From NCBI GenBank assembly GCA_036939355.1, contig JALLAP010000288.1, positions 1-18,374 on the forward strand: a stretch of DNA of 18,374 nt, given 5' to 3'. Positions within the stretch are counted from its first letter, which is position 1; every line of letters begins with the position of its first letter. The notes under the pieces were generated by a model that saw only the letters and a list, made by a program, of their open reading frames with translations, ran no database searches and was not told the origin of the DNA. Origin of the DNA: Thalassiosira profunda. Lineage: Eukaryota > Bacillariophyta > Thalassiosirophyceae > Thalassiosirales > Thalassiosiraceae. Of this stretch, positions 1 through 8,350 are shown in pieces. The position numbers and the translations under genes were made by a program.

Positions 1-53
1 AAGGGCAGTATTACAGACAGACGGACGGACAGAATTTGCCTGGTAATAATTAG

Positions 54-113
54 ATGACACTGCGAAGTCTGACCAGCAGACCAAATTCACGTGATCACAC
101 CAGAGAGAAGGTC
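54..113. repeat. Fragment of the foldback element found at 10124-10422
   Basis: Three short blocks here match the element at 10124-10422. Positions 54-69 (atgacactgcgaagtc) equal the reverse complement of 10291-10306. Positions 77-94 (cagaccaaattcacgtga) equal 10226-10243. Positions about 96-113 (cacaccagagagaaggtc) match 10343-10359 apart from a 2-base insertion. The outer ends of the element are absent, so this looks like a truncated or rearranged copy. It contains a TCACGTGA palindrome. It lies 160-220 bp upstream of the likely start of the first gene, so it may sit in its promoter or 5' UTR. A shared regulatory module is an alternative reading. Confidence 0.6.
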
Positions 114-272
114 ACGCACCGCACCCGCCCGCCCCCCGCCCCCCGCCAGCTAGCCCCCGCCCCATCCTATCCAGCATCCAGAGCCAACCGGTCTGCTTGG
201 TGCACGCAAACGATGAACGGCATTACCGGCGCCATCGATGGGCGGCGGAGACGGAGGCGACTGCCGGCAGAG

Positions 273-989
273 ATGGCGGCGACGGGGTCCGCAGGCGCGG
301 CAGCCTCGCGAAATGTAGCGCCCCTCCTCGCGGCCACATCAACATTCGTCTTCTTTGTCGCCGCGGCGCTCCTCGTCGCTGGCTGCGCCGAGGCCTTCTC
401 AGTGCCCCCCACTTCCAACAACAACCTGCCCCCCTTCCCGCACCCCGTGACGGCGGAGGAGGTCGTCCAAAATCAGCTCCACTGCTACCAAACGTCCGAC
501 CTCCGAGGTGCCTATGCGCTGTGCTCCCCCTCCAATCAGAACGCCACCGGCTCCGTAGACGACTACACGCAACAATTGAAGGCGGCCCCGTACGACCTGA
601 TCGTGGGTCACGCGCGGGCCGAGGTACTGTTGGAAATCAAGCCGGAGGGAATTCCGAACGAGGAGAGCGGGATTGTCGACGTGGCGTGCTGTTTGGTGAG
701 GATACGACCCGGAATCGGGGCGCGGCGGGAATTTCCCGTGTGGTTTTGGTGGGAGGTGACCAAGCTCACGGAGGAGGTGGCGAGGGAGGGGGTGACGGAG
801 GGATCAATAGACGCTATATCTGGGCAGTCGCCGAAAGGAGGCGGAGGGAGATGGATGGTCGACTGCATCGTGCCGGACTTCGACGATTTGGATTTCGAGA
901 CGGAATCGCTGTCGATTGAGAATTTCATGGAGGAGGGAGACGACGGGGACGACGACGAGCTGACCATTTACTGGGACATGGGCGAGTGA
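273..989 (+). CDS. Plastid-targeted protein with a DUF4864-like domain
   Basis: 238 aa, single exon. The open frame extends upstream to ATGs at 54 and 213, but the ATG at 273 puts a signal peptide at the N-terminus (hydrophobic residues about 19-37, small residues, then C-A-E-A). Phe42 follows directly (AEA|FSVPP), which is the ASAFAP-like signature of precursors sent through the ER into diatom plastids. From about residue 60 the pattern 'AEEVVQNQLHCYQTSDLRGA' followed by YALCSPSN, and a late 'RWMVDCIVPD', recall the DUF4864 family (bacteria and plastids, function unknown). The C-terminus (206-238) is strongly acidic. A foldback-element fragment and a C-rich tract lie upstream. The gene converges on the next with 34 bp between stop codons. 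The plastid call is fairly firm; the domain name is by recall. Confidence 0.75.
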   Translation: MAATGSAGAAASRNVAPLLAATSTFVFFVAAALLVAGCAEAFSVPPTSNNNLPPFPHPVTAEEVVQNQLHCYQTSDLRGAYALCSPSNQNATGSVDDYTQQLKAAPYDLIVGHARAEVLLEIKPEGIPNEESGIVDVACCLVRIRPGIGARREFPVWFWWEVTKLTEEVAREGVTEGSIDAISGQSPKGGGGRWMVDCIVPDFDDLDFETESLSIENFMEEGDDGDDDELTIYWDMGE

Positions 990-1023
990 CGACGAAATCT
1001 TGCCAAAACAGATACAGATCCAC

Positions 1024-2481
1024 TTAGAAAGGTTTTGGATTGAGGAGAAAGGCTGCAACTTTCGGTACAACAGCAGGCGCCCCGCAAGTGACGCGACATT
1101 GAGTCCTGGATTCCCCATCTTGGCCACCGCCGCCGCTCTCCATTCGTGCCTTCCACAACGCCAATTCCAATAACCACATCACGCCGTATAACTCATACGC
1201 CTCCAGTCGCCAATACAACGATTCCACAACGTTCATCCTCTCTTTGTGAGCTCTGGAGGTATTGCCGACGGGACAATCCTCTATCAAACTTTCCAACTCG
1301 TCTCGCCACTCCTGCCTCTCCAACGACGCCAGACGCGAGGAAATGCCGAGCTTGAGCCAAAATCTCTGGAATCCAAACTTTTCGCGTCGTATGAATCCGG
1401 CCGCTGTCGACCGCAAGTCCGCATCATTCTCCGGGCAGAGATTTTGGTAGAGGTCGACGAATTCGTGGACGTGCTCTTCGGACGCTCTTGCCTTCGTGCA
1501 GAGCGTGTCGACAAATGCCCCCCAATCCAATGATTGCAGTTCCGATGCCGCCTCTTCAAATGCACTGCACAGTGTCGTGACAAGATACTCCACACAAGGA
1601 ATCGGGGCCACGGCTAGACAAAGCGTGTCGATCATTTTCTGCAGTTCAAGGGTGTATCCCGGATAAATCTCCTTCATGTTGTCTGTCACCAATTCCACAA
1701 TTTCCCGGGGTGCCCGTCCCCACAGCAAATAAAGCAGCGGTATGTCGCCCCACTCGTCTTCGGTGATGAGGTGCTGCGGATAGGCATCGATCAACATCTG
1801 ATACATCTTGGCTCGGTGTTTGGTCGAACAGGCCAAGAGGTGCAGCGGGCTCATCCCCAAGCAGTCCAGCTCAGTCCCCGAACCCGACTCCCGCAGCGCC
1901 CGCCGCAGCTCTCGCACGGCGACTTTGGCTGTATCGTACGAATGATAGTAGCAGACGGCGTGGACGGGCAGCCGGTCGAACCTCCCCCGCAGCGCGTAAC
2001 CGTTGCACATGAAGGAGAATGCCAGCGATCGATTTCTCCGCGATGGGAGCACCCGCCCAAGGGCGCTGTTATTTTGGAACGTTGGAAGATGCTTTTCCGG
2101 AAGGTCCGCCGGGAAGGCCACGTTGCGCAGGCACCGCAGGCTCTCGCCCTTGAACACGTCCTTCACCTTGGCGTCGTCCGAAATCAAAACCGACACCGCC
2201 GCCTGGACGATGCGGGAGGGCGGGAGGCACGATGTCCCCTGCGTCAAATTGACGCCCATCGAAATGGCCTGTCTCGGCAGCTCCATCGAGAAGAGGCGGC
2301 CGTAGTCGACCCGCCCGTCGAGGTGCTTTGCCTCCGGGTCCACTCGTAGGCGAGTAGTGTCTTTCGGGATCTCCGCCGCGCTGCCGCCGCGGTAGACGTG
2401 GGCGGACGATCCATCGGTGTCCCCATCGGCGGCGCTCGATTTGGAGGCGTCGGAGCGACGCTGCAAGAACGACAGCATCAT
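1024..2481 (-). CDS. Ankyrin-repeat-like protein of a diatom-expanded family
   Basis: 485 aa, intronless. The frame continues upstream of 2481 without a clear ATG, so the paired ATG ATG at 2481/2478 is taken as the start. An upstream exon is possible because a 'gacag' acceptor-like sequence abuts it. Residues about 207-275 form degenerate ankyrin repeats: 'LGMSPLHLLACST', then 'MLIDAYPQHLITEDEWGDIP' and LLYLLWG, where the second repeat carries a W-G-D/I-P-L-L core. The C-terminal half is alpha-helical in character and ends in 'WLLELALWKAR' before a low-complexity tail. I recognise this arrangement from a large family of uncharacterised Thalassiosira proteins; no function is established. The N-terminal 200 residues have no recognisable domain, signal peptide or membrane segment, so the product is probably cytosolic or nuclear. 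Confidence 0.8.
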   Translation of the reverse strand: MMLSFLQRRSDASKSSAADGDTDGSSAHVYRGGSAAEIPKDTTRLRVDPEAKHLDGRVDYGRLFSMELPRQAISMGVNLTQGTSCLPPSRIVQAAVSVLISDDAKVKDVFKGESLRCLRNVAFPADLPEKHLPTFQNNSALGRVLPSRRNRSLAFSFMCNGYALRGRFDRLPVHAVCYYHSYDTAKVAVRELRRALRESGSGTELDCLGMSPLHLLACSTKHRAKMYQMLIDAYPQHLITEDEWGDIPLLYLLWGRAPREIVELVTDNMKEIYPGYTLELQKMIDTLCLAVAPIPCVEYLVTTLCSAFEEAASELQSLDWGAFVDTLCTKARASEEHVHEFVDLYQNLCPENDADLRSTAAGFIRREKFGFQRFWLKLGISSRLASLERQEWRDELESLIEDCPVGNTSRAHKERMNVVESLYWRLEAYELYGVMWLLELALWKARMESGGGGQDGESRTQCRVTCGAPAVVPKVAAFLLNPKPF

Positions 2482-2875
2482 GACATCTGTCAATTCATTG
2501 TATCTTGCAAACGCACGCCTCCTTCAGTCCTCCTTCGGTTGCGTGCGATGCGCCAACGTGCCCCTCCTCATCGCGGCGGTTCATTCCGCAAGCAGCGTTG
2601 CTCCTCCGGGGCTCATTTGCGAGTCCTCCTGGGCGGGCGTCACAGACTTTGGGTGCGCCCAGCTGCATGCCGGTGTTTATTAGCGCTACCTAAATCATAC
2701 ACATCAACAGCTCACATACGAATAGATTTGACAAGTGAATGAAATAAATCTCCTCAACTTGGAATTTGGTTACTAATGTAGGTAGTATAATCATTTTGCG
2801 TACCCTTGCGCTACTGCCCCTGGGCCCTCGGTTGCCTCAGTTGCTGCACCCGGCCGCCTCCCTCCCCAGCGCCAG
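2482..2875. promoter_or_regulatory. Divergent intergenic region between the ankyrin and methyltransferase genes
   Basis: 394 bp separate two diverging start codons. The sequence becomes AT-richer around 2690-2800, with TATAAT-like and AATAAATC-like stretches, as expected for back-to-back promoters. Short open frames here show no domain-like content. No specific factor site can be named. Confidence 0.4.
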
Positions 2876-3889
2876 ATGTCTCCATTACTGCCGCTGCCCG
2901 GCCTCGTCCTCCTCGCGCCGGCGGCGACCGCCCTCGCTGCGCGCGGGACTGTGTCTGCCGCCGCTGCTTCGTCCGTCGACAGCGGCCCGCCTCGGGTGAT
3001 AATGCCCGAGGTGCCCCCCGCCCATCTCGACAGAGTGTCCCGCCTCGTCTCGGCCGCCCTCGGCGACGGCTCGTCGTCGGGCGCATCGTCGTCGTCTTTG
3101 GAGGGGAGGGAGCGCTACGCCGCGGCCCGCGCGGCGGTCTCGTCCTTCCAACACGATTGCACTGAGAGCGATGGCATTTCTTCTGGCGCCCATCATCAAC
3201 CAACAACATTGCCGGCGCACGAGTTGGTGTACGGCGAGCTCTCCCTCCCCGTCCTGGCGACGATATTGGACGCCGTGGGCGTTCAAGAGGACGAGGTGTT
3301 CTTGGATATTGGGTCCGGCGACGGCGCGCTTGTCTTGGGGGCATCGCTGCTGTATGCATCGTCAGAAGATGAGCTTTTTGCGGAGGAGGGGAGAAATGTC
3401 GAAGAGAGAAGAAGGAGACGGAGGAATGCGATTCGGAAATCGTACGGCGTGGACATTGTGCCGGGCCTCGTCGATCGATCGCAACGGCACGCGGCCAACT
3501 TGGAAGCGGTTGAGTTGGACGGCGGCGACGTGTCATCGCTCCGACGAAATCAAGCCGAGGTGGAGTTTTTCCTTGGGGACGTCCACGCGCCCACCGAGGA
3601 AGTGCGACGCGTCCTTGAGGAGGCGACGCTGGCGGTGTGCTTCGCCACGACGTGGAGCGCGGGGAACGCCCGCGCTGGAAACACCAAGGCCATGTCCACG
3701 AGCCTGCAGGGACGGAGGCTGCCCCGCCTCTCGGCCGCGCTCTCCGCCGCGATGAGCGCGGGGTGTCGCATCGTGATCGTGGACGGGAGGCTCGACGAGG
3801 ACGACGGGTTCGCGTGGGAGGGGGATTTGAGGGTGCTTTGCCCGGACACGGCGCCGCATTCGGTGGCGGCGCTGTACGTCAAGACGTGA
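2876..3889 (+). CDS. DOT1-like SAM-dependent methyltransferase with signal-peptide-like N-terminus
   Basis: 337 aa, intronless. Residues 119-160 read Y-G-E-L then 'VFLDIGSGDGALVLGAS', a class I SAM-binding motif I with the E/D-V-F-L-D-x-G-S-G spacing of the DOT1 (histone H3 Lys79 methyltransferase) fold. Downstream are an acidic 'SYGVDIVPGL' (189-198) equivalent to the ribose-binding strand, 'FFLGDVHAP' (231-239) and 'CFATTWSAGN' (255-264), where DOT1 enzymes carry their N-N-F-x-F motif. A long Arg/Glu stretch (about 172-188) interrupts the fold between strands 1 and 2. The first about 24 residues are a hydrophobic, Ala-rich leader ending A-T-A-L-A-A, which argues against a nuclear histone enzyme and for an organelle or secretory location. 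The substrate is unknown. Methyltransferase fold: fairly sure; DOT1 kinship: moderate. Confidence 0.75.
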   Translation: MSPLLPLPGLVLLAPAATALAARGTVSAAAASSVDSGPPRVIMPEVPPAHLDRVSRLVSAALGDGSSSGASSSSLEGRERYAAARAAVSSFQHDCTESDGISSGAHHQPTTLPAHELVYGELSLPVLATILDAVGVQEDEVFLDIGSGDGALVLGASLLYASSEDELFAEEGRNVEERRRRRRNAIRKSYGVDIVPGLVDRSQRHAANLEAVELDGGDVSSLRRNQAEVEFFLGDVHAPTEEVRRVLEEATLAVCFATTWSAGNARAGNTKAMSTSLQGRRLPRLSAALSAAMSAGCRIVIVDGRLDEDDGFAWEGDLRVLCPDTAPHSVAALYVKT

Positions 3890-4108
3890 GGCTAGAGGAA
3901 GGAAGGATGCACGGGCAGCGGGAAAGATCCGTCCCGCCAGAATGAAAAGAAAATCGAGCAGGGGCGAAATGGGCCGGATGATGGAGGCAAACAAACGGTC
4001 AGCGCGGTGTATGACGGCCAATTCCAGGCCTCGGCCTCCGCACGGATGTCAGTGCATCGGGGAAGGTCAATGGAATTGATGTAGGGATTTCTTGCGCCAT
4101 TCTTAATC

Positions 4109-4897
4109 CTACCACAAATGCTCCAAGCCAGGATTTACCGTGATGTCGATCGTCCTCATTTCCATTTCTCCCTCGCCTGCTCTGTCCCCTCTCCCAACCA
4201 TCCCGTACGTCCCCTCCACCACGCCCCGATCGATGTAGTAGAGCAACTCGCTCTCCTCCCCGTGGGGATTTCCCGGGCCCTTCCCGCCCCCGACCTGCCG
4301 CGATCCGTACCCGATCAACTCTCCATCCAGCACCTTCAGCACCCGTATCTCCTCGGACGTCAGGCCCGGGACCAAATCCTCCTCGTCCACGACGAATTCC
4401 AGCATGTCGGCGACGTCCGAGGAGTACGCCGACTCGAGCGTCCACGTCGAGAGAGGGGCGACGTTGCCATTCTCCTGGACGGCGCCCAGCTCCAATTTGC
4501 AATTGCTTAATGTCGTTGCTGTTGTTGCTGCTGATGATGTTGCATCATCGTCGCCACTCTCGTTTCTTCTCGCAAAGAGCACGACGTCCATGACAAATAG
4601 CTCCCCGAAGTCCACGTCGGCGGACAATTCCAACGGCACAATCGACGACTCGACGCCGCCCGGGGCGTCTAGCAGCCGGACCGGCCGCCGCGGCCGCAGG
4701 GGAGGCGGTCGCCTCGCGGTGCACCCTCTGGGATGTGGGCGGAGTGGTTGGTGTGGGCGTCGCGCCCGACCGCCGTGAGCGGAGGCAGCGGCGGCACCCG
4801 GATTGAACGCCGCGCAGCACGCCGGCCCGCCCGAGAGGGCCGCGGCGAGGAGGACGAGCCGTCGGGCCGTGTTGCAGGACGAGGACGGTGGGTGCAT
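4109..4897 (-). CDS. Plastid-type precursor protein, function unknown
   Basis: 262 aa, single exon. The in-frame TTG at 4921 is unlikely as a start in a eukaryote, so the ATG at 4897 is used. The N-terminus is a signal peptide (MHPP then Arg-Arg and 'LVLLAAALSGG') ending C-C-A-A|F-N-P. The Phe directly after the predicted cleavage site matches the diatom plastid-import motif. It is followed by an Arg/Pro/Ala-rich stretch (about 40-75) typical of a transit peptide. The mature part, from about 85, contains 'DVDFGELFVMDVVLFARR', an acidic segment and 'VLDGELIGYGSRQVGGG'. I do not recognise a family. The C-terminus 'TIDITVNPGLEHLW' is well ordered and suggests a complete protein. The gene diverges from the apple-domain gene on the other strand. 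Confidence 0.65.
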   Translation of the reverse strand: MHPPSSSCNTARRLVLLAAALSGGPACCAAFNPGAAAASAHGGRARRPHQPLRPHPRGCTARRPPPLRPRRPVRLLDAPGGVESSIVPLELSADVDFGELFVMDVVLFARRNESGDDDATSSAATTATTLSNCKLELGAVQENGNVAPLSTWTLESAYSSDVADMLEFVVDEEDLVPGLTSEEIRVLKVLDGELIGYGSRQVGGGKGPGNPHGEESELLYYIDRGVVEGTYGMVGRGDRAGEGEMEMRTIDITVNPGLEHLW

Positions 4898-5218
4898 GTG
4901 TGGAGGCACACGCAACTCCAAACTCCAAAGGTAGGAATGACAATGAGGGCGTCAGCAGCCAGCAGCGCGGAAAAATATATCCTACTTACCAGAAGTATCT
5001 AACCAAATATTTGCCAAAACAAGAAGTTCCTCCGATAAAAATTACGCCCGTTATAATCTTTTCGCTCAAGATACCTAAAAATTTGTCTTTACTATCTAGA
5101 GAGAGGGAACCAGCACGTCGTCATCGTCTCCAGCCTGGTGTGGTGCTCTCAGGCTCCAGCTCTCAGCAGATGCACCAACTGCCTTGTTGCTGCAGCCGCC
5201 TCCGCCAATCCAACGACG
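4898..5218. promoter_or_regulatory. Divergent promoter region, AT-rich core
   Basis: 321 bp lie between divergent start codons at 4897 (-) and 5219 (+). The core at about 4970-5100 is markedly AT-rich compared with the flanking coding DNA and includes 'aaaaatatatcc' and 'acctaaaaatttgtc'. It probably holds both promoters. No named motif is claimed. Confidence 0.4.
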
Positions 5219-6449
5219 ATGATCAAGCGACAGGAATCCTCTTCCACCGCGGCGGCCGCACCGTCGTCCATCGCGCCGCCCTCCGCTGCCATTGAGGACG
5301 CCAACAACGGCAAGGACAAGAAGTACCAGCGGCACGGCACCGCCCTCGAATTCTTCCGCCGCTGGATCGCCCGCCGCGGCCAGCTCGCGGTGCTCCTCGT
5401 CGTGGCCGCGCTGCTCTCGGTCTTTCTCATCCCGCCGCTGAAGGTGCTTTGGAATGGCGGCGCGAGGAGCAGCATTGAGGCGGCGCGGCGATTGCAGGTG
5501 CCGCCCTGTCCGCGGGTTCCGTGGAAGAAGGGCGAGGATTTGCGGGGCAAGTGCCCGGGCGATTTGAAGCCGTTTGGGGAGGCGGCGACGATAAGCCAAT
5601 GCGCGAGCACGTGCTGCGCCAACGAAGAGTGCATCAGCTGGCAGTTCCGGGAAGGTGCGTCGATATTTGAGGGATGCGTCGACAGTTTTGCAATGCGACG
5701 CATATCTATGTCTTGATTGGATGGCATGTGCACATGACTGAGATGTGATGCGATGTGAATGCGATACGAATCATCTGACCTCTGGACGACGTTGTGGAAT
5801 TGCAATTCCTACCGCCATCCACCAACATTTGCAAATTCATTGCAACCATCAAAACAGACGTGGGCTGCCTCCAGGGGAAGGACATCCGGCTGGGGATGGA
5901 AAAGGACGGCCCTTCGGCGTGGTGTTCCGACCACCCGCCCCAGCGATGGCACGGACAATACCTCCAGCACCACGGAAAGGCGAAGGAGGAGGGGGCGGAG
6001 GCCGAGGAGAGACGACAGAAGGCGTGCAGCGAGGCGACGTGGAATCCTGACGAGGAGGTGGGACAGTGCTTCGGGCTGGGCGACGTGAAGAAGGACGCGA
6101 GCGGGAGCGCCGCGGAGTGCATGCGGGCGTGCTGTGATGCGGACGAGAAGTGCAAGGCGTGGCAGTGGAACGAGAAGGTGAGAGAGAGCGTGCCGGTTGT
6201 GCGATTGTACCTACCATGTGGATTGTCAATCTGACGAAACTGAAAACTGATGCACTTTCTTCGTTCGATTGCAATACTGTACCATCGAATACGGAACGCC
6301 AGCTCGGCTGTTTCTACGGAGGGGGCATGCACGGGTGCCAGGGCGAGGGGGATCCGATCGCCTTCGCGCCGTTCGTGGGGCGGAGGAAGCGGCTCGAATC
6401 GCGGAAGTACACCGACAAGCGCAACCGGCCGTGGCAGATGGCGTTGTGA
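5219..6449 (+). CDS. Type II membrane protein with apple/PAN-like Cys modules, three exons
   Basis: Proposed exons are 5219-5654, 5858-6177 and 6303-6449 (300 aa). Intron 1 (203 bp) has GTGCGT..AACAG and intron 2 (125 bp) has GTGAGA..CCAG; both joins keep the frame. The ATG at 5219 is the first in frame (the frame opens earlier only with GTG). Residues 1-53 are polar and presumably cytosolic, 54-74 ('GQLAVLLVVAALLSVFLIPP') form one transmembrane helix, and the rest would face the lumen or outside. Two Cys modules follow: 'QCASTCCANEECISWQF' then VGCLQG, and 'ECMRACCDADEKCKAWQW' then LGCFYG. The C..CC....C..WQ spacing resembles small apple/PAN-type domains that bind protein or sugar ligands. 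The tail is basic and ends R-P-W-Q-M-A-L. The domain family is inferred; the topology is clear. Confidence 0.75.
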
Positions 6450-6817
6450 GCGAGCGAAGAATGTGCGGAGGAAGTGGAGTGGGCACGCGGAGAGGGAGGA
6501 AATGGAGGGACACATCGTATCTCCGCCAACACGCACAGCGAGCACGGACGACTACTGCGACGCTGATCGGCGAGGAGGAAATGCTAAGACGTCGACGATT
6601 CCGGCCCTCCGCGAAGAAGTCGAAAGTGCGGCGCACGCATCGAGAATACGAAGCGATTTCAGAATGCGCGTTTTGGGCGAATAACTTCCTCGTGCTGCGA
6701 GAGACTCCTCGCGCCGCATTCGTTGTGTGAGCGAGGAGGCAGCCGGAGGCAGACGACTAAGCTTACAGAATACGAAGTGTTTCCAGCTCTTAAGTTAGAG
6801 ATAATGCAACCACCCAT
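6450..6817. other. Intergenic stretch between convergent genes, no gene seen
   Basis: 368 bp lie between the stop of the apple-like gene and the stop of the minus-strand gene. Purine-rich sequence after 6450 gives open frames on both strands, but they are low-complexity (Arg/Ser/Glu) and lack domain-like content. A weak direct similarity exists between 'gagaatacgaagcgatttcag' near 6642 and 'agaatacgaagtgtttccag' near 6766. It probably holds the 3' UTRs of both genes. Confidence 0.5.
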
Positions 6818-7422
6818 TTATTTCTCGCTACTGGCCGCTTGGCCTTTCTCAGCACTTTCCATGTATTGATGCTTGAGCGAGAGCTTCCTCTTCTTCGTCA
6901 GCACCATCGCCAAATCCCAGTGCATCGACGGCAGCGGCAACCCCGAGGGCAACAGCATCTCGATGGCGTCGCAGCATCGGCGCGGAACTTGATGGCTCGG
7001 AGATCTCCACGCGTCCAGAAGTGGAATGCAATCGAGCGCCTTGGCCGCGGCGGCCTGCTGCGCGCGGTGACCGGATTCTTTATGCGGACGGAGGGCACGG
7101 CGAGAAGCGTGAGAGCAGATCCCTTCGAAGGCAACGAATTCAATATCTACTCACTGTACCAATACGTCCCGTCGTCCTCGCGCACGCTCTGGCATTTCTC
7201 CAATTCGCCCGACGGGAAGTGGATTCCGAGGATCGGGCAGGTGAACATGCATGTGTATACGTGCTTATCTACCGAGCTGCTCCTGTTCCCGCTCTTCGTC
7301 CAGACGGTGAAGTTCGCGCGGTCCCAGCCCTCGAGCGAGTGCTCGGGTGGCACGAGGCCGCGCTGCACGTACAGCTGAAGAAGGTCCGCGCTGTGCTGTT
7401 TCCACTTGCGGGGCGGAGACAT
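6818..7422 (-). CDS. Small spliced protein with a dsRBD-like C-terminal helix
   Basis: The minimal model has exon 7422-7155, a 77-bp intron 7154-7078 (GTGAGT..AAAG) and exon 7077-6818, giving 175 aa. The join reads 'DDGTYWY|KSGHRAQQAAAAKALDC', which is in frame and coherent, although the acceptor is AAG rather than CAG. An extra 5' exon is plausible: 7621-7564, with a 136-bp intron ending in a strong TTGCTGCAG at 7428, would add 21 residues in the same frame. Exon 1 contains 'GLVPPEHSLEGWDRANFTVW' and 'VYTCMFTCPILGIHFPSGE'. The layout of strands followed by K-x-x-A-x-x-A-A-A-x-A-L resembles a double-stranded-RNA-binding fold. The C-terminus is basic ('LTKKRKLSLKHQYMESAEKG'). Similar uncharacterised proteins exist in Thalassiosira by recall. 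Its function is unknown, and gene boundaries at the 5' end are uncertain. Confidence 0.55.
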
Positions 7423-7637
7423 GGTATCTGCAGCAATTGTAAGAGAAGAGGTAGTAGAAGAGGAGCCGGCGCTGAGTCCGGATTTCCGGAAGGGACGTGT
7501 GCAAGTGCAGAGGTCTTGGGCCAAAACATGAGAAGCATAACGTCAAACCAAACTGCATGCAACCTTGGGCGATTTGAACTTGCCCCTCGGCCTCGCCGGC
7601 TTGGCACGATTCATCGAGCATCAGAGGTGAAGACGCT

Positions 7638-8144
7638 CAAGAGAGACAGTAAAGGCCTTTCTTCGCATTCTTTTGTGCGAAGATGCATGGTACTCATTGA
7701 CAGCAATTATTGCATGGGCAGTTCTTCTGCAAAGACACTCAGGGCCATTCGGTTTCGCAGACGAGCGTCTGTATGTCTCACAGCGTGCAAAATGATATCG
7801 TTTCTGGGTGATGGTGTGAGGAATGCAGCTCAGAAGGATCGAGTCCGAGATGCACAAGATCTTTGCACGCTCTCATTTTCAGCCCAAGAGAGACAGTAAA
7901 GCATTCCTTTTGCAAACCCTCGCTGAGCGTCTCGTGCGAAGATGCATGGTACTCCATTGACAGCAATTATTGCATGGGCAGTTCTTCTGCAAAGACACTC
8001 AGGGCCCTTCGGTTTCGCAGCGAGTCTAATCTTTTATGTGTCACAGCGTGCAAAATGATATCGTTTCTGGGTGATGGTTTAAGGAAGCTGCTCAGCAATA
8101 TTCGATCCGAAGCCAAGATACTTCCCCAGTTCGCATTTTTCAGA
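7638..8144. repeat. Tandem duplication, two about 250-bp units
   Basis: Unit 1 begins at 7638 and unit 2 at 7885, both with 'caagagagacagtaaag'. Units end near 7882 and 8144 with 'cattttcag' and 'catttttcag'. The best-conserved core, about 85 bp (7677-7760 against 7935-8019), is almost identical, with a single-base insertion and few substitutions. A second block 'cacagcgtgcaaaatgatat' and its continuation is also identical. The single-base indel shifts reading frames between copies, so the repeat is not maintained as protein. It fills most of the region between the divergent start codons at 7422 or 7621 (-) and 8307 (+), and could duplicate a bidirectional promoter or 5' UTR. Confidence 0.85.
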
Positions 8145-8191
8145 GTTGCCCCCGCCCAAAGCAAGACGGTGCTTGCTTGCAAAGTGTTCGC

Positions 8192-8350
8192 ATGAACGAG
8201 CGCTCCGCCGCCGCCGCCTCGTTCGGATCCTCTGCAATATTCATATCCGCACAAATTGCAACCGACGGGCGGCCAACGATACTACTATTCATTCACTCTT
8301 CTCAATATGACCGGAGGCGACATGCACGCGCGTTTGCACGCTCTGATTGA
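8192..8350 (+). other. Possible upstream ORF overlapping the HSF start
   Basis: An ATG at 8192 opens a 52-codon frame that ends at TGA 8348-8350, overlapping the proposed HSF ATG (8307) in a different frame. If the transcript starts upstream of 8192, this overlapping uORF would reduce translation of the main frame. The peptide (Ala/Ser-rich, then Ile-rich) has no recognisable domain. The transcription start is unknown, so this is speculative. Confidence 0.25.

Noticed and set aside
54..272. N-terminal extension of the first gene to the ATG at 54
   Set aside because: It would translate the repeat fragment and a C-rich tract into Arg/Pro-rich sequence and would bury the signal peptide 90 residues inside the protein.
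1771..2349. 192-codon plus-strand open frame opposite the ankyrin gene
   Set aside because: It is antisense to a well-supported coding region; high-GC codon use on one strand leaves stops rare on the other, and the translation has no domain-like pattern.
7638..8144. CRISPR-like or coding interpretation of the repeated units
   Set aside because: There are only two long units, no regular spacers, a eukaryotic context, and a 1-bp indel that shifts the frame between copies.
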